34,272 bases of DNA from a bacterium (GCA_905221295.1 CAJNCP010000013.1:1-34272); one strand, 5' to 3'. Positions 22,044-34,272 are shown, numbered from the stretch's first letter. Numbers and translations are program-made. Notes: generated by a model from the letters alone, not told the origin.

Positions 22044-23339
22044 CTATCTCATTCCCATTTGGGCGAGTTTAGTCCGATATTTGTTTTGGTCGACAAGGAG
22101 AGCCTGCCCTCCATAAACATCGTAGTCATCTACCCAGTCACCAAGTTCGGGAACAGTTAATCTTTCGATTCCATTCTGAGCGCCTTCTATGACAGATAAA
22201 CCATTGGTCAACAAGAAGCTATACGGTAAATTGGTCGAAGTCATCGCAAAGACTTTTCCAAGTGCCTCAGATCCTGTAAAGAGTTTGGTTGGATCTTTGA
22301 TCTGCTCAAGAACGGCTGACATCACTTGTTGCTGACGTTTGGTACGTCCGTAGTCTCCTTCATCATCATCACGGAAGCGAGCATAGTTCAACAAGGTGGA
22401 GCCATTCATCTGCTGTTTTCCAACTTTGATGGTTTGAGTTGGGGACTCTGTCTCTGTTGCATGAAGGTCATCTCCAACTGTGGCTTCTGTTAAAGGTTGA
22501 CCATTCAGAGTTGAAAATTGAGCATCGATAGTCACTCCTTCAGGGAAAAGGGTGTCAATAGCTGTTGCAAAAGCCTGAAAGTCAACTAGGGCATAGTACT
22601 TAATATCCAAATCAAAGTTATCTTTTAGAACCTTGCGGACTATTTCCGCTCCTTTTTGACCTTCTTGTTCCCCAAGTTCATAGGCAACATTAAGTTTGTT
22701 ATCTGTTTGTTTCTGGCCATTTACAATCTTACTATACCCGTCAATATACACTAAGTTGTCACGCATAAAGCTGACGAGCTTAATCTTCTTATCCGTACCA
22801 CTGACATTTAGCACCATGATTGTGTCTGTACGGGTCTCCGCACTATTTTGACCAATACGGCCATCTGTCCCCATGATTAGGATATTCACACCATCTTTGG
22901 TATCCTGACCATTAAAGACTTCTACTTGTGCTGCCTTGGCATCAGCTGGCTTATTGCTTGGATTGGCTGCCGACTGGAATCCTCGAAGAAACATGAAAAT
23001 CATTCCTGCAGCAAGGCATGTTATCAATAGCAAGAACCAAGTCAGTATTCGTTTGAAGCGAAATCTTCTTTTTTTCTTTTTGACTTTAGGTAGAGGAGCT
23101 ACCTTTTCACGTTTCTTTACCCGACTTCTATTTCCATAAGTCGGAAGATCAATATCGCTACTCCAAGTCTCTTCTTTTTCTTCTTGGTAGGAAGGGTGAA
23201 CTTCTTGCTTGAATCCTGTCATCTTTTGCTGCAGGTAATCAAACTCCTTTCGCTCCCGATCATTGAGGTAGTGAAAATTCTTAAAGAGATAGTCATAACG
23301 TAACTGCTCATGATGACTTAAAGGGCTTTCTTTGCTCAT
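22044..23339 (-). CDS. psr: LytR-CpsA-Psr (LCP) family cell-wall ligase
   Basis: The 431-residue protein has a charged cytosolic N-terminus of about 95 residues rich in Lys/Arg, one membrane helix (about 98-118, ILTWFLLLITCLAAGMIFMF) and an extracellular LCP domain (GVNILIMGTDGR, SFMRDN, NYARFRDDDEGDYGRTKRQQ). LCP enzymes transfer undecaprenyl-linked glycopolymers such as teichoic acid to peptidoglycan. The start overlaps the pheA stop by four bases (ATGA), so it is translated from the end of the aromatic operon. The teichoic-acid operon follows it, a sensible functional pairing. Confidence 0.95.
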   Translation of the reverse strand: MSKESPLSHHEQLRYDYLFKNFHYLNDRERKEFDYLQQKMTGFKQEVHPSYQEEKEETWSSDIDLPTYGNRSRVKKREKVAPLPKVKKKKRRFRFKRILTWFLLLITCLAAGMIFMFLRGFQSAANPSNKPADAKAAQVEVFNGQDTKDGVNILIMGTDGRIGQNSAETRTDTIMVLNVSGTDKKIKLVSFMRDNLVYIDGYSKIVNGQKQTDNKLNVAYELGEQEGQKGAEIVRKVLKDNFDLDIKYYALVDFQAFATAIDTLFPEGVTIDAQFSTLNGQPLTEATVGDDLHATETESPTQTIKVGKQQMNGSTLLNYARFRDDDEGDYGRTKRQQQVMSAVLEQIKDPTKLFTGSEALGKVFAMTSTNLPYSFLLTNGLSVIEGAQNGIERLTVPELGDWVDDYDVYGGQALLVDQNKYRTKLAQMGMR

Positions 23340-24180
23340 AGGCTCTCCTTTCCTAAATCCCTAATGGTGAAAATAGGGTAGGTTCCCAGTATCTTGTACT
23401 GGATCCCAATTGTTTCTAGTTCTTGTCTGGCAAAATGAACCAGCTCTTTCGTACTATAATCCACATCGATGATGAAAAAGTACTCACCTAGTGCCGTTTT
23501 GAGGGGACGACTTTCTATCTTGGTTAAGTCAATCCCTCGCCAAGCAAAGGTTGAAAGAGCCTTGTAGAGGGCACCGGGAAGGTTATCCGGTAAGGTTAAG
23601 GCCAAACTCATTTTTTCAGTTTGTGATTGCATATGGATAGTGGGAATCTCAGACCCTAAAACCCAAAAACGAGTGAAATTGGCTTCCATTTCTTGGATAT
23701 CTTCTGCTATCAATTCCAAACCATACTCTCTAGCTGAGTTTCTAGGCGCAATAGCCGCAAAAGGTTGGTCTGGATGTTCAGCGATAAAGCGGGCTGCATA
23801 GGCTGTGCTTGCCGTCACTTCAAGCTGGGCTTTTGGATAATGCTCCTCTATGAATTTCTTTCCTTGAGCCAAAGCTTGAGGGTGTGAAAAAATCTTTTCA
23901 ATCTTAGTATGACCAGGAACTACCATCAGTTGCTGGTGAATGGGTTGTACGATTTCTGCAACAGCCTGAATGTCCGCCTGATGAAAAAGATAGTCCAAGC
24001 TTTCATGCACACTTCCCTCAATGGAGTTTTCAACTGGTACCACAGAATAGTCCACCAAGCCTTGCTCATAGGCCTTAATAACATCTGTGATATTGGCAAA
24101 AGCCTGCAATTCCTCTTTGGGAAAAGCTGTCTGCACAACATGATGCGAAAAAGATCCCTTGGGACCTAGATAGGCAATTT

Positions 24181-24184
<4 letters not shown>
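23336..24184 (-). CDS. pheA: Prephenate dehydratase
   Basis: This 282-residue monofunctional enzyme converts prephenate to phenylpyruvate for phenylalanine. The catalytic segment NFTRFWVLG has TRF at 171-173. The C-terminal ACT domain has ESRP (224-227), the phenylalanine-binding feedback motif. No chorismate mutase domain is fused. GAGG precedes the ATG. It overlaps aroK and psr by four bases each. Confidence 0.97.
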
Positions 24185-26023
<1,839 letters not shown>

Positions 26024-26362
26024 CTATTTCAATAATTCCGAAACAGGTTCAAAGACAATTTTTTCAATGTCAGAAAGGTAAATGGACAATTGTTGCTGTT
26101 TGGCAAAGAAATCTGACAAAAGAGCGTTCTCTTGGATTTGCTTACTGAAAGACTGCATCTTTTCTTGGAAAGAACCGTCTGGCATTTGTCCCGTTTGCGC
26201 CATGACTTGGATTTCTTGTTGGAAAGCAAGGTAGTCTGCAAAAATCTTGCTAGCTTGTTCATCAGCTTGGATGGCATCTTTTGCTGCCTTGACCGCCTTG
26301 TATTCTGGTAATTCGCGTAACCCGCGACTGAGTTCATTTGCACTATCGTAAATATTTGACAT
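26024..26362 (-). CDS. YlbF/YmcA family protein
   Basis: The 112-residue all-helical protein ([20 protein letters not shown] ... FEPVSELLK) is of the YlbF/YmcA/YheA family (DUF964). In Bacillus, members form a complex with YaaT that affects RNase Y-dependent mRNA processing. The streptococcal role is not established. GGAG precedes the ATG; it starts 10 bp after tyrA and is the last gene before the internal terminator. Confidence 0.88.
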   Translation of the reverse strand: MSNIYDSANELSRGLRELPEYKAVKAAKDAIQADEQASKIFADYLAFQQEIQVMAQTGQMPDGSFQEKMQSFSKQIQENALLSDFFAKQQQLSIYLSDIEKIVFEPVSELLK

Positions 26363-26372
26363 GATTTTCTCC

Positions 26373-27476
26373 TTATTTGATGACGACTGTATAGTCCGTA
26401 TTTTCTGTAATTAAGCGCTCAGCTCGTTCTAAATCTTGAGCATTTTTAAAGGAAATTTGTAGAATCCCGTGAACATCTTCACGGTTTTCTTCGTTGATGT
26501 GGATATTAACCAAAGAAGTCCCACGAAGTAATTCCAAAATCCGCAAGATAACATCTTCTTCATCGGGAACATCGACATAGAGGTCATAAGAACTGTCCAC
26601 ACCACCACGCTTATGGATTTCCATGGCCTGACGTTGCGCACGCGCTTGGTTGAAAAAGTTCCAGATTTGCTCTTCATCTCCCTTGCTGATGGCTTGTTCA
26701 ACCTCATCTAGGCGCTCCTTGAAATCCGCAATTCGATCTAGAATAGTCTCACGATTGGACAAGAGAATGGAAGTCCACATACCTGGCTCGCTTTCCGCAA
26801 TGCGAGTCATATCTCGAAAACCACCCGCCGCAAAGCGCCTTGCCATCTCATGTTCTTGAGCATAAACTGCCGTCTGCTCCATAAGACTGGAAGCCAGAAT
26901 ATGAGGAAAATGGCTAATCTGAGAAGTGACTCGATCATGCTCCTTGGCATCAATCTCGATAAAACGAGCATGAAGGCCTGAAAGCAGATCCTTCATTTCC
27001 TCAAGTGTGTCAGGACTTGTCAGGCTCGAAGGTGTGAATATATAGTAGGCATTTTCAAAAAGATTAACATCCGCAGAGGCAGCCCCTGTCTTGTGGCTAC
27101 CAGCCATGGGATGGGCCCCGACAAAGCGAACAGGCTTGCCAGCCAAATATTCCTCCGCCACATCCACAATGGCTGACTTTGTCGAGCCGGCATCCGAGAT
27201 AATGACGCCTTCTTTCAAGCCTAAGTTTGCCAGCTCCTTAATAAAAGCAATGGTCTGTTTGATTGGCAAGGTCAAGATGATGACATCTGCTAGGGGAGCG
27301 AAACTGGCAAAATCATCCGTCGCACGGTCAATCATCCCCCGCTCCAAGGCAATATCTCTCGAAGCCTGACTGCGATTATAACCTAAAATTTCATAATCCG
27401 GATGATCACGCTTGATACCGAGCGCCATCGAAGCACCAATCAAACCGAGACCTGCGATATAGATGGTTTTTGCCAT
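26373..27476 (-). CDS. tyrA: Prephenate dehydrogenase
   Basis: The 367-residue enzyme oxidatively decarboxylates prephenate to 4-hydroxyphenylpyruvate for tyrosine. NAD-binding [10 protein letters not shown] is at 9-18, the dehydrogenase core has [12 protein letters not shown], and a C-terminal ACT domain (about 295-367) suggests tyrosine feedback. AAGGAG precedes the ATG, nine bases after aroC. Confidence 0.96.
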   Translation of the reverse strand: MAKTIYIAGLGLIGASMALGIKRDHPDYEILGYNRSQASRDIALERGMIDRATDDFASFAPLADVIILTLPIKQTIAFIKELANLGLKEGVIISDAGSTKSAIVDVAEEYLAGKPVRFVGAHPMAGSHKTGAASADVNLFENAYYIFTPSSLTSPDTLEEMKDLLSGLHARFIEIDAKEHDRVTSQISHFPHILASSLMEQTAVYAQEHEMARRFAAGGFRDMTRIAESEPGMWTSILLSNRETILDRIADFKERLDEVEQAISKGDEEQIWNFFNQARAQRQAMEIHKRGGVDSSYDLYVDVPDEEDVILRILELLRGTSLVNIHINEENREDVHGILQISFKNAQDLERAERLITENTDYTVVIK

Positions 27477-27485
27477 AAGGACTCC

Positions 27486-28652
27486 TTAATAGTTCTTTGT
27501 ATAGTCTCGGTGCTTGGCAACTGCCTCTTTTAATTCTTCAAGATTATCTGAGGAGAATTTTTCAAGTATTTCCTGCGCCAAGACAGTAGCCACAACAGCT
27601 TCCATGACAACACCAGCTGCTGGAAGAGCGGTCGGATCACTTCTCTCCACGGTTGCCTTGTAAGGTTCGTGAGTCTCGATATCCACACTCATGAGTGGTT
27701 TATAGAGAGTGGGAATGGGTTTCATGACACCTCGAACAACAATTGGTTGCCCATTGGTCATACCACCCTCGAAACCACCTAGATTATTGGTACGGCGAGT
27801 ATAACCGTCTTCTTTAGACCAGAGAATTTCATCCATAACCTGGCTGCCTTTTCGGTAACCAGCTTCAAAGCCAAGACCAAATTCCACCCCTTTAAAGGCA
27901 TTGATAGAGACAACAGCTTGAGCCAGTCGGGCATCTAATTTTCTATCCCATTGAACATAGGAACCAAGGCCAACTGGTACGCCTCCGACGACTGTCTCGA
28001 CAACTCCACCGATGGTATCACCGTCACGCTTGATTTGGTCAATATAATCCTTGATTTCCTGCTCTCGTTCTTGATTGACAATAGAAACTTCAGACTGGGC
28101 AGCTCTTTCCTTAATCTCAGCCACTGTCAGATTTTCAGGTACATCGATTTCCTTGCCACCAAAGACCACGACATGATTAGCAATCTCCATATCTAGCTCA
28201 GCTAAGAGACGTTTGGCTACTGCCCCAACAGCAACTCGCATGGTGGTTTCACGAGCTGATGAACGTTCCAAAGAATTTCGCAAATCATCAAAACGGTACT
28301 TGATCCCCCCTACCAAGTCGGCGTGACCTGGACGTGGATGGGTGATTTTTCGCTTGCTTTTAAGGCGGTCTTCGATGTCTTCTGCAGACATGATGTCCAG
28401 CCATTTCTGGTGGTCCTTATTGATAACATCCATGGTTATGGGAGCCCCTGTCGTCTTCCCATGGCGAACACCTGAGGTAAAGACAACCTGGTCACTCTCA
28501 ATCTTCATACGACCACCACGACCGTAGCCACCCTGACGGCGTTTCAGATCCTCATTGATATCCTCTGCTGTCAAAGGAAGTCCAGCTGGAATTCCTTCAA
28601 TGATAGCTGTCAGACGGGGGCCATGTGATTCTCCTGCAGTTAAATATCTCAT
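27486..28652 (-). CDS. aroC: Chorismate synthase
   Basis: This 388-residue FMN-dependent enzyme makes chorismate from EPSP. The N-terminal [12 protein letters not shown], the middle [13 protein letters not shown] and [16 protein letters not shown] segments, and [13 protein letters not shown] are signature regions. AAGGAG precedes the ATG. The full usual length is present. Confidence 0.97.
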   Translation of the reverse strand: MRYLTAGESHGPRLTAIIEGIPAGLPLTAEDINEDLKRRQGGYGRGGRMKIESDQVVFTSGVRHGKTTGAPITMDVINKDHQKWLDIMSAEDIEDRLKSKRKITHPRPGHADLVGGIKYRFDDLRNSLERSSARETTMRVAVGAVAKRLLAELDMEIANHVVVFGGKEIDVPENLTVAEIKERAAQSEVSIVNQEREQEIKDYIDQIKRDGDTIGGVVETVVGGVPVGLGSYVQWDRKLDARLAQAVVSINAFKGVEFGLGFEAGYRKGSQVMDEILWSKEDGYTRRTNNLGGFEGGMTNGQPIVVRGVMKPIPTLYKPLMSVDIETHEPYKATVERSDPTALPAAGVVMEAVVATVLAQEILEKFSSDNLEELKEAVAKHRDYTKNY

Positions 28653-28661
28653 ACGTTCTCC

Positions 28662-29729
28662 TTATTTTACCAAGTAGTCTTTCATCTCTTCCAGGGAAAC
28701 TGGGTGAATGGTCGCTGAACCAAGCTCTGGTACCAAGACCAATTTCAAGGTGTTGCCACGTGCCTTCTTGTCATGAGTCAAAGCCTGATAAAGCTTGTCA
28801 ACATCCCAGTTTTCATAGTCAACAGGTAGTCCAAATTTCTGGCACATCTCTCTAATGGACTGGGTTATTCCTTCTGGCATAAGGCCTTTTACTTCAGCAA
28901 CCTTAGAAATCTGCACCATCCCCATGGCCACAGCCTCACCATGCATGACCTTGCCATAACCGGCCGTTGCTTCAATGGCATGGCCAATTGTGTGCCCAAA
29001 ATTGAGGTAAAGTCGAACACCATTGTCCAACTCATCCTCAACTACCATCTTGCGCTTCACCTGACAAGAATGTTCAATCAAAATCTCTGCATGTTCCAGA
29101 ATGCTCTCAACAGAACCATCTAGCTCCGTCAAGAGAGCCCAAAGTTCTGGATCCTCAATCAAACCGTACTTGATAACCTCACCCATCCCTTCAATCAGCT
29201 CTCTTTTCCCAAGAGTTTCAAGGACCAGCGGGTCAATCAGAACCCCATCCGGTTGGGCAAAAGTACCCACCATATTCTTAGCAAATGGAGTATTAACACC
29301 TGTCTTTCCACCGATAGAAGAATCAACCTGGGCTGTCAAACTAGTCGGTATCTGAACAAAGTGAATGCCCCGCATATAGGTAGAGGCCACAAAACCAGCT
29401 AGGTCCCCAACGACACCTCCACCAAGAGCCACAATCCCATCGCTACGAGTCAGACCTTGCTTGACTAGAAATTCATAGACTTTCTGAACAGTGGTTAAAT
29501 TCTTTCTTTCTTCACCTTCTAAAAAGTCAAATACTGCTACCTGAAAACCAGCATCTTCTAGGCTGAGTTTGACCTTCTCTGCATAAAGAGAGGCTACATG
29601 GTTGTCGGTTACAATGACCACTTTTTGAGGTTGCCAGAGTTCTCGCAACCATTGACCTGCATGAGATAGACAACCTTTTTCAATCTGAATATCATAAGGA
29701 TGATGTGGAATATCGATTCTGATTTTCAT
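28662..29729 (-). CDS. aroB: 3-dehydroquinate synthase
   Basis: The 355-residue NAD- and metal-dependent enzyme makes 3-dehydroquinate from DAHP. NAD-binding [15 protein letters not shown] and the metal-binding [11 protein letters not shown] and [10 protein letters not shown] are present. I chose ATG at 29729 ([12 protein letters not shown]), preceded by AAGGAG; the ATG 48 bases earlier has no ribosome binding site and would overlap aroE. Confidence 0.97.
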   Translation of the reverse strand: MKIRIDIPHHPYDIQIEKGCLSHAGQWLRELWQPQKVVIVTDNHVASLYAEKVKLSLEDAGFQVAVFDFLEGEERKNLTTVQKVYEFLVKQGLTRSDGIVALGGGVVGDLAGFVASTYMRGIHFVQIPTSLTAQVDSSIGGKTGVNTPFAKNMVGTFAQPDGVLIDPLVLETLGKRELIEGMGEVIKYGLIEDPELWALLTELDGSVESILEHAEILIEHSCQVKRKMVVEDELDNGVRLYLNFGHTIGHAIEATAGYGKVMHGEAVAMGMVQISKVAEVKGLMPEGITQSIREMCQKFGLPVDYENWDVDKLYQALTHDKKARGNTLKLVLVPELGSATIHPVSLEEMKDYLVK

Positions 29730-29746
29730 AGTAGGGTCTCCTTTTT

Positions 29747-30601
29747 TTATTGGTATTTTTCTGTTAAGGACTGCCAAATCTCATCTGTCGGCATTTCCTT
29801 ACCTGTCCACAGTTGAAAAGCTTCTGCAGCTTGATAGAGCAACATTCCCAGACCATTAACGGCTGGATTGCCCTGACTTTTAGCCCATTTCAAAAATGGC
29901 GTTTCAAAGGGTTGGTAAATGATATCTGCGACCAAGAGATCTTCTGGTAAGACTATACTTGTCGGAACTGGGGACGACTGGCCATCCATCCCCACACTAG
30001 TAGCATTGACGAGCAGGTCCGACTTGGCAATCTTTTCTTGCAGTTCAGAAATATCTTCTAAAGCATACAAGTCCACTTTAAAGCCTGTTTGCTCCTGCAA
30101 CTTATCTAGGTAAGGTCTTGTTTTTTCCATGGAAACTGAACGAACAAAGACTGAAATCTGACTGGCGCCATCCAAAATAGCCTGAGCCAAAATGGACTTG
30201 GCTGCACCACCTGCTCCTAGAATGGTTATTTTCTTATCCGAGATTGTAAAAGAAGGCAAGCTCTTAAAAAATCCCTTGCCATCTGTATTATATCCAATTA
30301 AAGTGCCATTATGATTAACAACAGTATTGACCGCCCCTATCAAACGAGCCTCATCACTCAACTCATCCAGATAAGGAATCACTTGCTCCTTGTAAGGCAT
30401 GGAAAGATTGATCCCAAACATCTGGTAACGCCGAATATTGGCTACTGTTTCTGCCAGATCAACCGCTTCAATTTCCCAAGCCACATAGACACCATTAATA
30501 GCTGTCGCCTCAAAGGCCATATTGTGGATAAAGGGTGAAATAGAGTGTCTGATGGGATTTGCAACAACTGCAGCTAAACGTGTATAGCCATCAAGCTTCA
30601 T
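29747..30601 (-). CDS. aroE: Shikimate dehydrogenase
   Basis: The 284-residue NADPH-dependent enzyme has the shikimate-binding [20 protein letters not shown] with the catalytic Lys, GYNTDGKGF and the nucleotide-binding GAGGAAKSI. It overlaps aroD by 11 bases, with its GGGAG ribosome binding site inside aroD. Confidence 0.97.
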   Translation of the reverse strand: MKLDGYTRLAAVVANPIRHSISPFIHNMAFEATAINGVYVAWEIEAVDLAETVANIRRYQMFGINLSMPYKEQVIPYLDELSDEARLIGAVNTVVNHNGTLIGYNTDGKGFFKSLPSFTISDKKITILGAGGAAKSILAQAILDGASQISVFVRSVSMEKTRPYLDKLQEQTGFKVDLYALEDISELQEKIAKSDLLVNATSVGMDGQSSPVPTSIVLPEDLLVADIIYQPFETPFLKWAKSQGNPAVNGLGMLLYQAAEAFQLWTGKEMPTDEIWQSLTEKYQ

Positions 30602-31268
30602 TCAAAATCTCCCTGATTTTTTTCATACTTGATAGGGAAATCTGACCCGGCGCACTGACTGCATCCATACTAGCAAAAGACCAGCTGGAACCTGTTACAT
30701 CTGAAGTGATACGAGAAACCTTGCCAATTTTCCCCATGGAAATAGTCACGTACTCTTGCTCAGGATTGAGTGTCTTGAAACCTCGCGTATAGTTCATCAG
30801 ATCCAAAACATCCTGAGCTGTATTTGCCATTACCGATACCTTCACTACTTTTGGAGTCAAGCTGGTCAATTCAGACAAGATTTCCATCATGTTTTCAGGT
30901 GTTTCTTGGAAATTGTGATAACTCAAGACCAGATTTGGAAAATCCAACATCTCCTCAAAAACATCCTTGTGGCTGAAATACTCAAAATCCACATAGTCTG
31001 GTTGGTAGAGTTGGGTCACTTCCTTGATGATTTGAACATACTCTTCTGAGGAAAGTTCGATTTCTCCTCCCTCAGCGCGAGTCCGAAGGGTAAAGACAAG
31101 TTCGCGTCCTGCAAATTTCTCAAAGATAGCGGGTGCTACCTGTAAAATAGCGTCCTTTGCAAGAAAGTCCGCACGCCACTCAATGATATCGGCATCTTCA
31201 TACCTTGTAGCATCCAGTTCTTGCGCTTCCTCTAAACTTCTTGGCATTACTGAAACGACTAATTTCAT
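30591..31268 (-). CDS. aroD: Type I 3-dehydroquinate dehydratase
   Basis: This 225-residue Schiff-base enzyme makes 3-dehydroshikimate. The catalytic His is H118 (LSYHNF) and the Schiff-base Lys is K143 ([10 protein letters not shown]). EWRADF at the N-terminus and SAPGQIS near the end bind substrate. It starts within the last four bases of rlmI, so translation is coupled. Confidence 0.97.
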   Translation of the reverse strand: MKLVVSVMPRSLEEAQELDATRYEDADIIEWRADFLAKDAILQVAPAIFEKFAGRELVFTLRTRAEGGEIELSSEEYVQIIKEVTQLYQPDYVDFEYFSHKDVFEEMLDFPNLVLSYHNFQETPENMMEILSELTSLTPKVVKVSVMANTAQDVLDLMNYTRGFKTLNPEQEYVTISMGKIGKVSRITSDVTGSSWSFASMDAVSAPGQISLSSMKKIREILNEA

Positions 31269-32428
31269 TTACTAACCTTCATACTAATCACCTTGAGGTA
31301 ATTACTGCTTTCATCTTTTTTATTATAGGCAAAGTCAGCTGGAAGTCCGTATTGGTTCAAGACCTGATACCTTCTTCCTGCAAAACCTTTATCAATTTGT
31401 TCTGTAAATTTCTGGCGGGAAACATTGGCAGCATTGGTACTGGCAATGATAATGCCTCCCGGATTTAAAATCTCTAGACTCTGGGAAATCAACTTGTGAT
31501 AGTCCTTAGCTACAGAGAATGTTTGTTTTTTATTGCGGGCAAAGCTCGGTGGATCAAGAACAATCACATCATAGGTCAAGCCTTTTCTCTTGGCATACTT
31601 GAAGTACTCAAAGACATCCATAACGATAAAACGATGATTGTCCGTGCTGAGTCCATTTGCCTGAAAATGAGCTTCTGACAGCTCTCTAGACCGTTTGGCC
31701 AAGTCGACAGAAGTCGTCTCACTAGCGCCTCCCATAGCTGCAGCAACAGAAAAGGCAGCCGTATAGGAAAACATATTGAGCAAGGATTTGCCCATGGCTA
31801 GACCGTCGACCAGACTCCCACGAACCTCATGCTGGTCTAGGAAAATCCCTGTCATCAAGCCATCATTCATAAAGACATGATAGAGCACGCCATTCTCAAG
31901 AACAGTAAAGTAATCTGGCGCTTCCTCACCATAAACATAGGCAGACTCGTAGTCTAGACCTTTAAAACGAATCTTTTCATAAGCCCCCAAGACCTCAGGA
32001 AAAACTTCCTTAAAAGCTTTTACGATCAGCTCACGAATCTGGTAAACAAAGGTGTTGTACCAAGAAAAGACAGCATAATCTCCATAGAGATCAACAGTCA
32101 GACCACCAAAACCATCCCCCTCTTGGTTAAAAAGGCGAAAGGCAGTAGTCAAGTCATCTTGATAATAAGACTTTCTAACTTCCTTAGCTTTACGAAACAG
32201 GATTTCAAAAAAGGCTTGATTGAAAAGAACCTTTTCCTTGCTGATGAACCAGCCTATTCCCTTGTTCTGCTGAGAAAGATAGGCGCTCCCTAAAAACTTT
32301 CCGTCTTGACTAAGAACTTCTACTGCCTGATCCGTTAGATCAATATCTGTTAAATCACTTGCTTCCAAAAGAACTAGACCCTTAGCTAGCTTTTTTTCAA
32401 CACGTCTGCTGACCCTAATTCTATTCAT
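31265..32428 (-). CDS. rlmI: RlmI-type class I rRNA methyltransferase
   Basis: The 387-residue protein has an N-terminal PUA-like RNA-binding domain (about 1-75) and a Rossmann SAM-dependent methyltransferase domain. [16 protein letters not shown] binds SAM and [11 protein letters not shown] is the catalytic DPPSF motif. RlmI methylates C5 of C1962 in 23S rRNA. The start [16 protein letters not shown] at 32428 aligns with the family, but only seven bases separate it from a TATAAT, and no Shine-Dalgarno sequence is visible. It is the first gene of the aromatic operon. Confidence 0.9.
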   Translation of the reverse strand: MNRIRVSRRVEKKLAKGLVLLEASDLTDIDLTDQAVEVLSQDGKFLGSAYLSQQNKGIGWFISKEKVLFNQAFFEILFRKAKEVRKSYYQDDLTTAFRLFNQEGDGFGGLTVDLYGDYAVFSWYNTFVYQIRELIVKAFKEVFPEVLGAYEKIRFKGLDYESAYVYGEEAPDYFTVLENGVLYHVFMNDGLMTGIFLDQHEVRGSLVDGLAMGKSLLNMFSYTAAFSVAAAMGGASETTSVDLAKRSRELSEAHFQANGLSTDNHRFIVMDVFEYFKYAKRKGLTYDVIVLDPPSFARNKKQTFSVAKDYHKLISQSLEILNPGGIIIASTNAANVSRQKFTEQIDKGFAGRRYQVLNQYGLPADFAYNKKDESSNYLKVISMKVSK

Positions 32429-32435
32429 AGCTACT

Positions 32436-32464
32436 ATTATAACAAATTTTATGACAATTCTCAA
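32436..32464 (-). promoter_or_regulatory. Promoter of the rlmI-aro operon, leaderless layout
   Basis: TTGAGA (32459-32464), 17 bp, TGT-TATAAT (32436-32441) on the minus strand. The predicted start point is 32428 or 32429, at the A of the rlmI ATG. Confidence 0.7.
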
Positions 32465-32630
32465 AAAAGAAACCGTTTAACCATATGTACTTTAGTTTAC
32501 TGAGTGTCATTTTTGTTAAAATAAGTTTATTCCATTTACTTTTTCACCAAAACATTCTTCTCCTTGTTATGGAAAGAGAGATTTTAATCGATAAAAATAG
32601 ACAATTTCAGAAATGAGTATAGAATCTTGC

Positions 32631-32642
32631 GCAAACGTTTGC
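32631..32642. promoter_or_regulatory. CcpA cre site
   Basis: GCAAACGTTTGC is a perfect palindrome within TTGCGCAAACGTTTGCCTAG and fits the Gram-positive catabolite-responsive element. It overlaps the -35 box of the amylase promoter, so CcpA binding should repress when glucose is available. Confidence 0.8.
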
Positions 32643-32667
32643 CTAGTTCTAAACTTTATGGTAGAAT
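32639..32667 (+). promoter_or_regulatory. Alpha-amylase promoter
   Basis: TTGCCT (32639-32644), 17 bp, TAGAAT (32662-32667), about 33 bp before the ATG at 32701. The region 32465-32630 in front holds no gene I can support. Confidence 0.75.
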
Positions 32668-32700
32668 AAAACACAACATTGATAAGCAAGAGGAAAAACA

Positions 32701-34149
32701 ATGCAAAATCAGACACTTATGCAATACTTTGAGTGGTATCTGCCCCACGACGGCCAACACTGGACGCGATTGGCAGATGACGCAGAACACCTAGCAAACC
32801 TTGGTATCAGCCATGTCTGGATGCCACCTGCCTTCAAGGCAACCAACGAAAAAGATGTAGGCTATGGTGTTTACGATCTTTTTGACCTAGGTGAATTTAA
32901 CCAAAAAGGGACTGTCCGCACCAAGTATGGGTTTAAAGAAGACTATCTTCAAACGATTCAGACTCTCAAGGAGCATGGAATCCAACCTATGGCTGATGTG
33001 GTGCTCAATCACAAGGCTGCAGCAGATAAATTAGAAGCCTTTCAAGTTATCGAAGTAGATCCCGAGGACCGTACAGTTCAACTAAGTGAGCCCTTTACTA
33101 TCAACGGATGGACCCACTTCACTTTTGATGGACGTCAGAAAACCTATAATGACTTTGAATGGCACTGGTACCACTTCACAGGTACAGACTATGATGCCAA
33201 ACGCCGCAAGTCTGGCATTTACTTGATCCAGGGGGACAATAAAGGTTGGGCAAACGAAGAATTGGTCGATAATGAAAACGGAAACTACGACTATCTCATG
33301 TATGCCGACCTAGACTTTAAGCATCCTGAAGTCATCCAAAACATCTATGACTGGGCTGACTGGTTCATGGAAACGACTGGTGTGGCAGGATTCCGCTTGG
33401 ATGCCGTTAAACACATCGACTCCTTCTTTATGGGTAATTTCATCCGTGATATGAAGGAAAAATACGGAGAAGATTTCTACGTTTTTGGGGAATTTTGGAA
33501 TCCAGATAAGGAAGCAAATCTAGACTACCTTGAAAAAACAGAAGAACGTTTTGACCTTGTCGATGTTCGTCTCCACCAAAACCTCTTTGAAGCTAGTCAT
33601 GCTGGAGCAAGCTACGACCTTCGTAACATTTTCACAGATAGCTTGGTTGAACTCAAGCCTGACAAGGCTGTCACTTTCGTTGACAACCATGATACTCAAC
33701 GAGGACAAGCCCTTGAGTCTACTGTTGAAGAATGGTTCAAGCCAGCAGCCTATGCCCTTATTCTATTACGCCAAGATGGGCTTCCATGTGTCTTTTACGG
33801 AGACTATTATGGTATTTCTGGGCAATTTGCTCAACAAGATTTCAGAGAAGTTCTTGACCGTCTCCTAGCCATCCGAAAAGATTTAGCCTATGGAGAGCAG
33901 ACAGACTACTTTGACGATGCCAACTGTATCGGATGGGTACGTTCAGGTGCTGAACATCAATCTCCAATCGCTGTCCTTATCTCCAATGACCAAGAAAACA
34001 GCAAGGCTATGTTTGTCGGGCAAGAATGGGCTGACCAAACCTTTGTTGACCTCCTTGAAAATCATCCAGCACAAGTTACAATCAATGCTGAAGGTTATGG
34101 AGAATTTCCAGTAGCAGCGGGTTCAGTCAGTGTCTGGGCAACAAAATAA
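32701..34149 (+). CDS. amyA: Cytosolic alpha-amylase, GH13
   Basis: The 482-residue glycoside hydrolase family 13 enzyme has all four conserved regions: DVVLNH (99-104), GFRLDAVKH with nucleophile D234, FGEFW with acid/base E264, and FVDNHD with D331. There is no signal peptide or wall anchor, so it acts on internal malto-oligosaccharides or glycogen-like glucan, like the intracellular amylases of other streptococci. AGAGG precedes the ATG. It is monocistronic, with a cre-controlled promoter in front and a terminator behind. Strict product specificity (maltose versus maltohexaose) cannot be read. Confidence 0.96.
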   Translation: MQNQTLMQYFEWYLPHDGQHWTRLADDAEHLANLGISHVWMPPAFKATNEKDVGYGVYDLFDLGEFNQKGTVRTKYGFKEDYLQTIQTLKEHGIQPMADVVLNHKAAADKLEAFQVIEVDPEDRTVQLSEPFTINGWTHFTFDGRQKTYNDFEWHWYHFTGTDYDAKRRKSGIYLIQGDNKGWANEELVDNENGNYDYLMYADLDFKHPEVIQNIYDWADWFMETTGVAGFRLDAVKHIDSFFMGNFIRDMKEKYGEDFYVFGEFWNPDKEANLDYLEKTEERFDLVDVRLHQNLFEASHAGASYDLRNIFTDSLVELKPDKAVTFVDNHDTQRGQALESTVEEWFKPAAYALILLRQDGLPCVFYGDYYGISGQFAQQDFREVLDRLLAIRKDLAYGEQTDYFDDANCIGWVRSGAEHQSPIAVLISNDQENSKAMFVGQEWADQTFVDLLENHPAQVTINAEGYGEFPVAAGSVSVWATK

Positions 34150-34163
34150 ACCTATCAGTTACA

Positions 34164-34192
34164 AGTCAAATCCAACCGGATTTGGCTTTTTA
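34164..34192 (+). terminator. Terminator of the amylase gene
   Basis: AGTCAAATCC-AACC-GGATTTGGCT pairs over 10 bp (one wobble) and is followed by TTTT. The remaining 80 bp to the window end show only AT-rich sequence with a possible promoter for a gene outside the window. Confidence 0.85.
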
Positions 34193-34272
34193 AGTATCTT
34201 TAATATACAATATAAGTGCACAATAAAAACTCATAAGATTTTCTAGTAAAATAGAATTGAACGAACTAGTTA

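Noticed and set aside
29730..29777. Upstream ATG for aroB
   Set aside because: It would overlap the end of aroE by about 30 bases, has no Shine-Dalgarno sequence, and adds residues not typical of the family.
32465..32630. A small gene or RNA before the amylase promoter
   Set aside because: No frame with a ribosome binding site and no convincing stem-loop; only AT-rich sequence between two divergent promoters.

Overview
The window comes from a low-GC Gram-positive coccus of the mitis group of Streptococcus (S. mitis/S. oralis/S. pneumoniae-like). The basis is the L7/L12 and L10 sequences, a choline-binding protein with GW-type repeats, LicD and TacF-like teichoic-acid genes, the gene order mecA ... 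LicD-type gene - psr - pheA - aroK - aroA - ylbF - tyrA - aroC - aroB - aroE - aroD, and strong AGGAG ribosome binding sites. Species assignment is from memory of these families, not from a search. An extra flippase gene and a polymerase fused to a LicD domain make it unlike the pneumococcal arrangement I remember.

Region 1 (1-2600) is a graveyard of mobile DNA. It holds an IS110-family transposase with an internal deletion and a second frame break, and a decayed minus-strand operon (XRE-type HTH gene with a stop codon, DUF3102-like gene with a stop and a frameshift, a 39-codon gene stump). It also holds a terminal remnant resembling an ISL3-family element. One small, intact, cysteine-rich gene with a consensus promoter survives among them.

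Region 2 (2600-12840, all minus strand) is core housekeeping: the rplJ-rplL operon with its L10 leader, an amidohydrolase of the SAH/MTA deaminase type, a heterodimeric ABC exporter with one degenerate ATP site, a fused MsrA-MsrB, hom-thrB, and mecA.

Region 3 (12960-21950) is the distinctive part, a phosphocholine/teichoic-acid locus. A TacF-like flippase (+ strand) faces a five-gene minus-strand operon. In transcription order the operon encodes a LicD3-like transferase, a family 2 glycosyltransferase, a 724-residue fusion of a Wzy/TarP-type polymerase with a complete LicD domain, a stand-alone LicD, and a secreted Pce/CbpE-type phosphorylcholine esterase with an enlarged choline-binding domain. 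Repeat-unit assembly, decoration, polymerisation, export and phosphocholine removal are thus encoded side by side. The next gene upstream is the LCP protein Psr, whose family attaches such polymers to peptidoglycan.

Region 4 (22040-32470, minus strand) is a long chorismate/phenylalanine/tyrosine operon (rlmI-aroD-aroE-aroB-aroC-tyrA-ylbF, then aroA-aroK-pheA-psr), with many 4-11 bp overlaps, one strong internal terminator, and a promoter so close to the rlmI start that the message is probably leaderless. Region 5 (32470-34272) is a cytosolic alpha-amylase with a perfect CcpA cre palindrome over its -35 box. I saw no tRNA, rRNA or CRISPR array.
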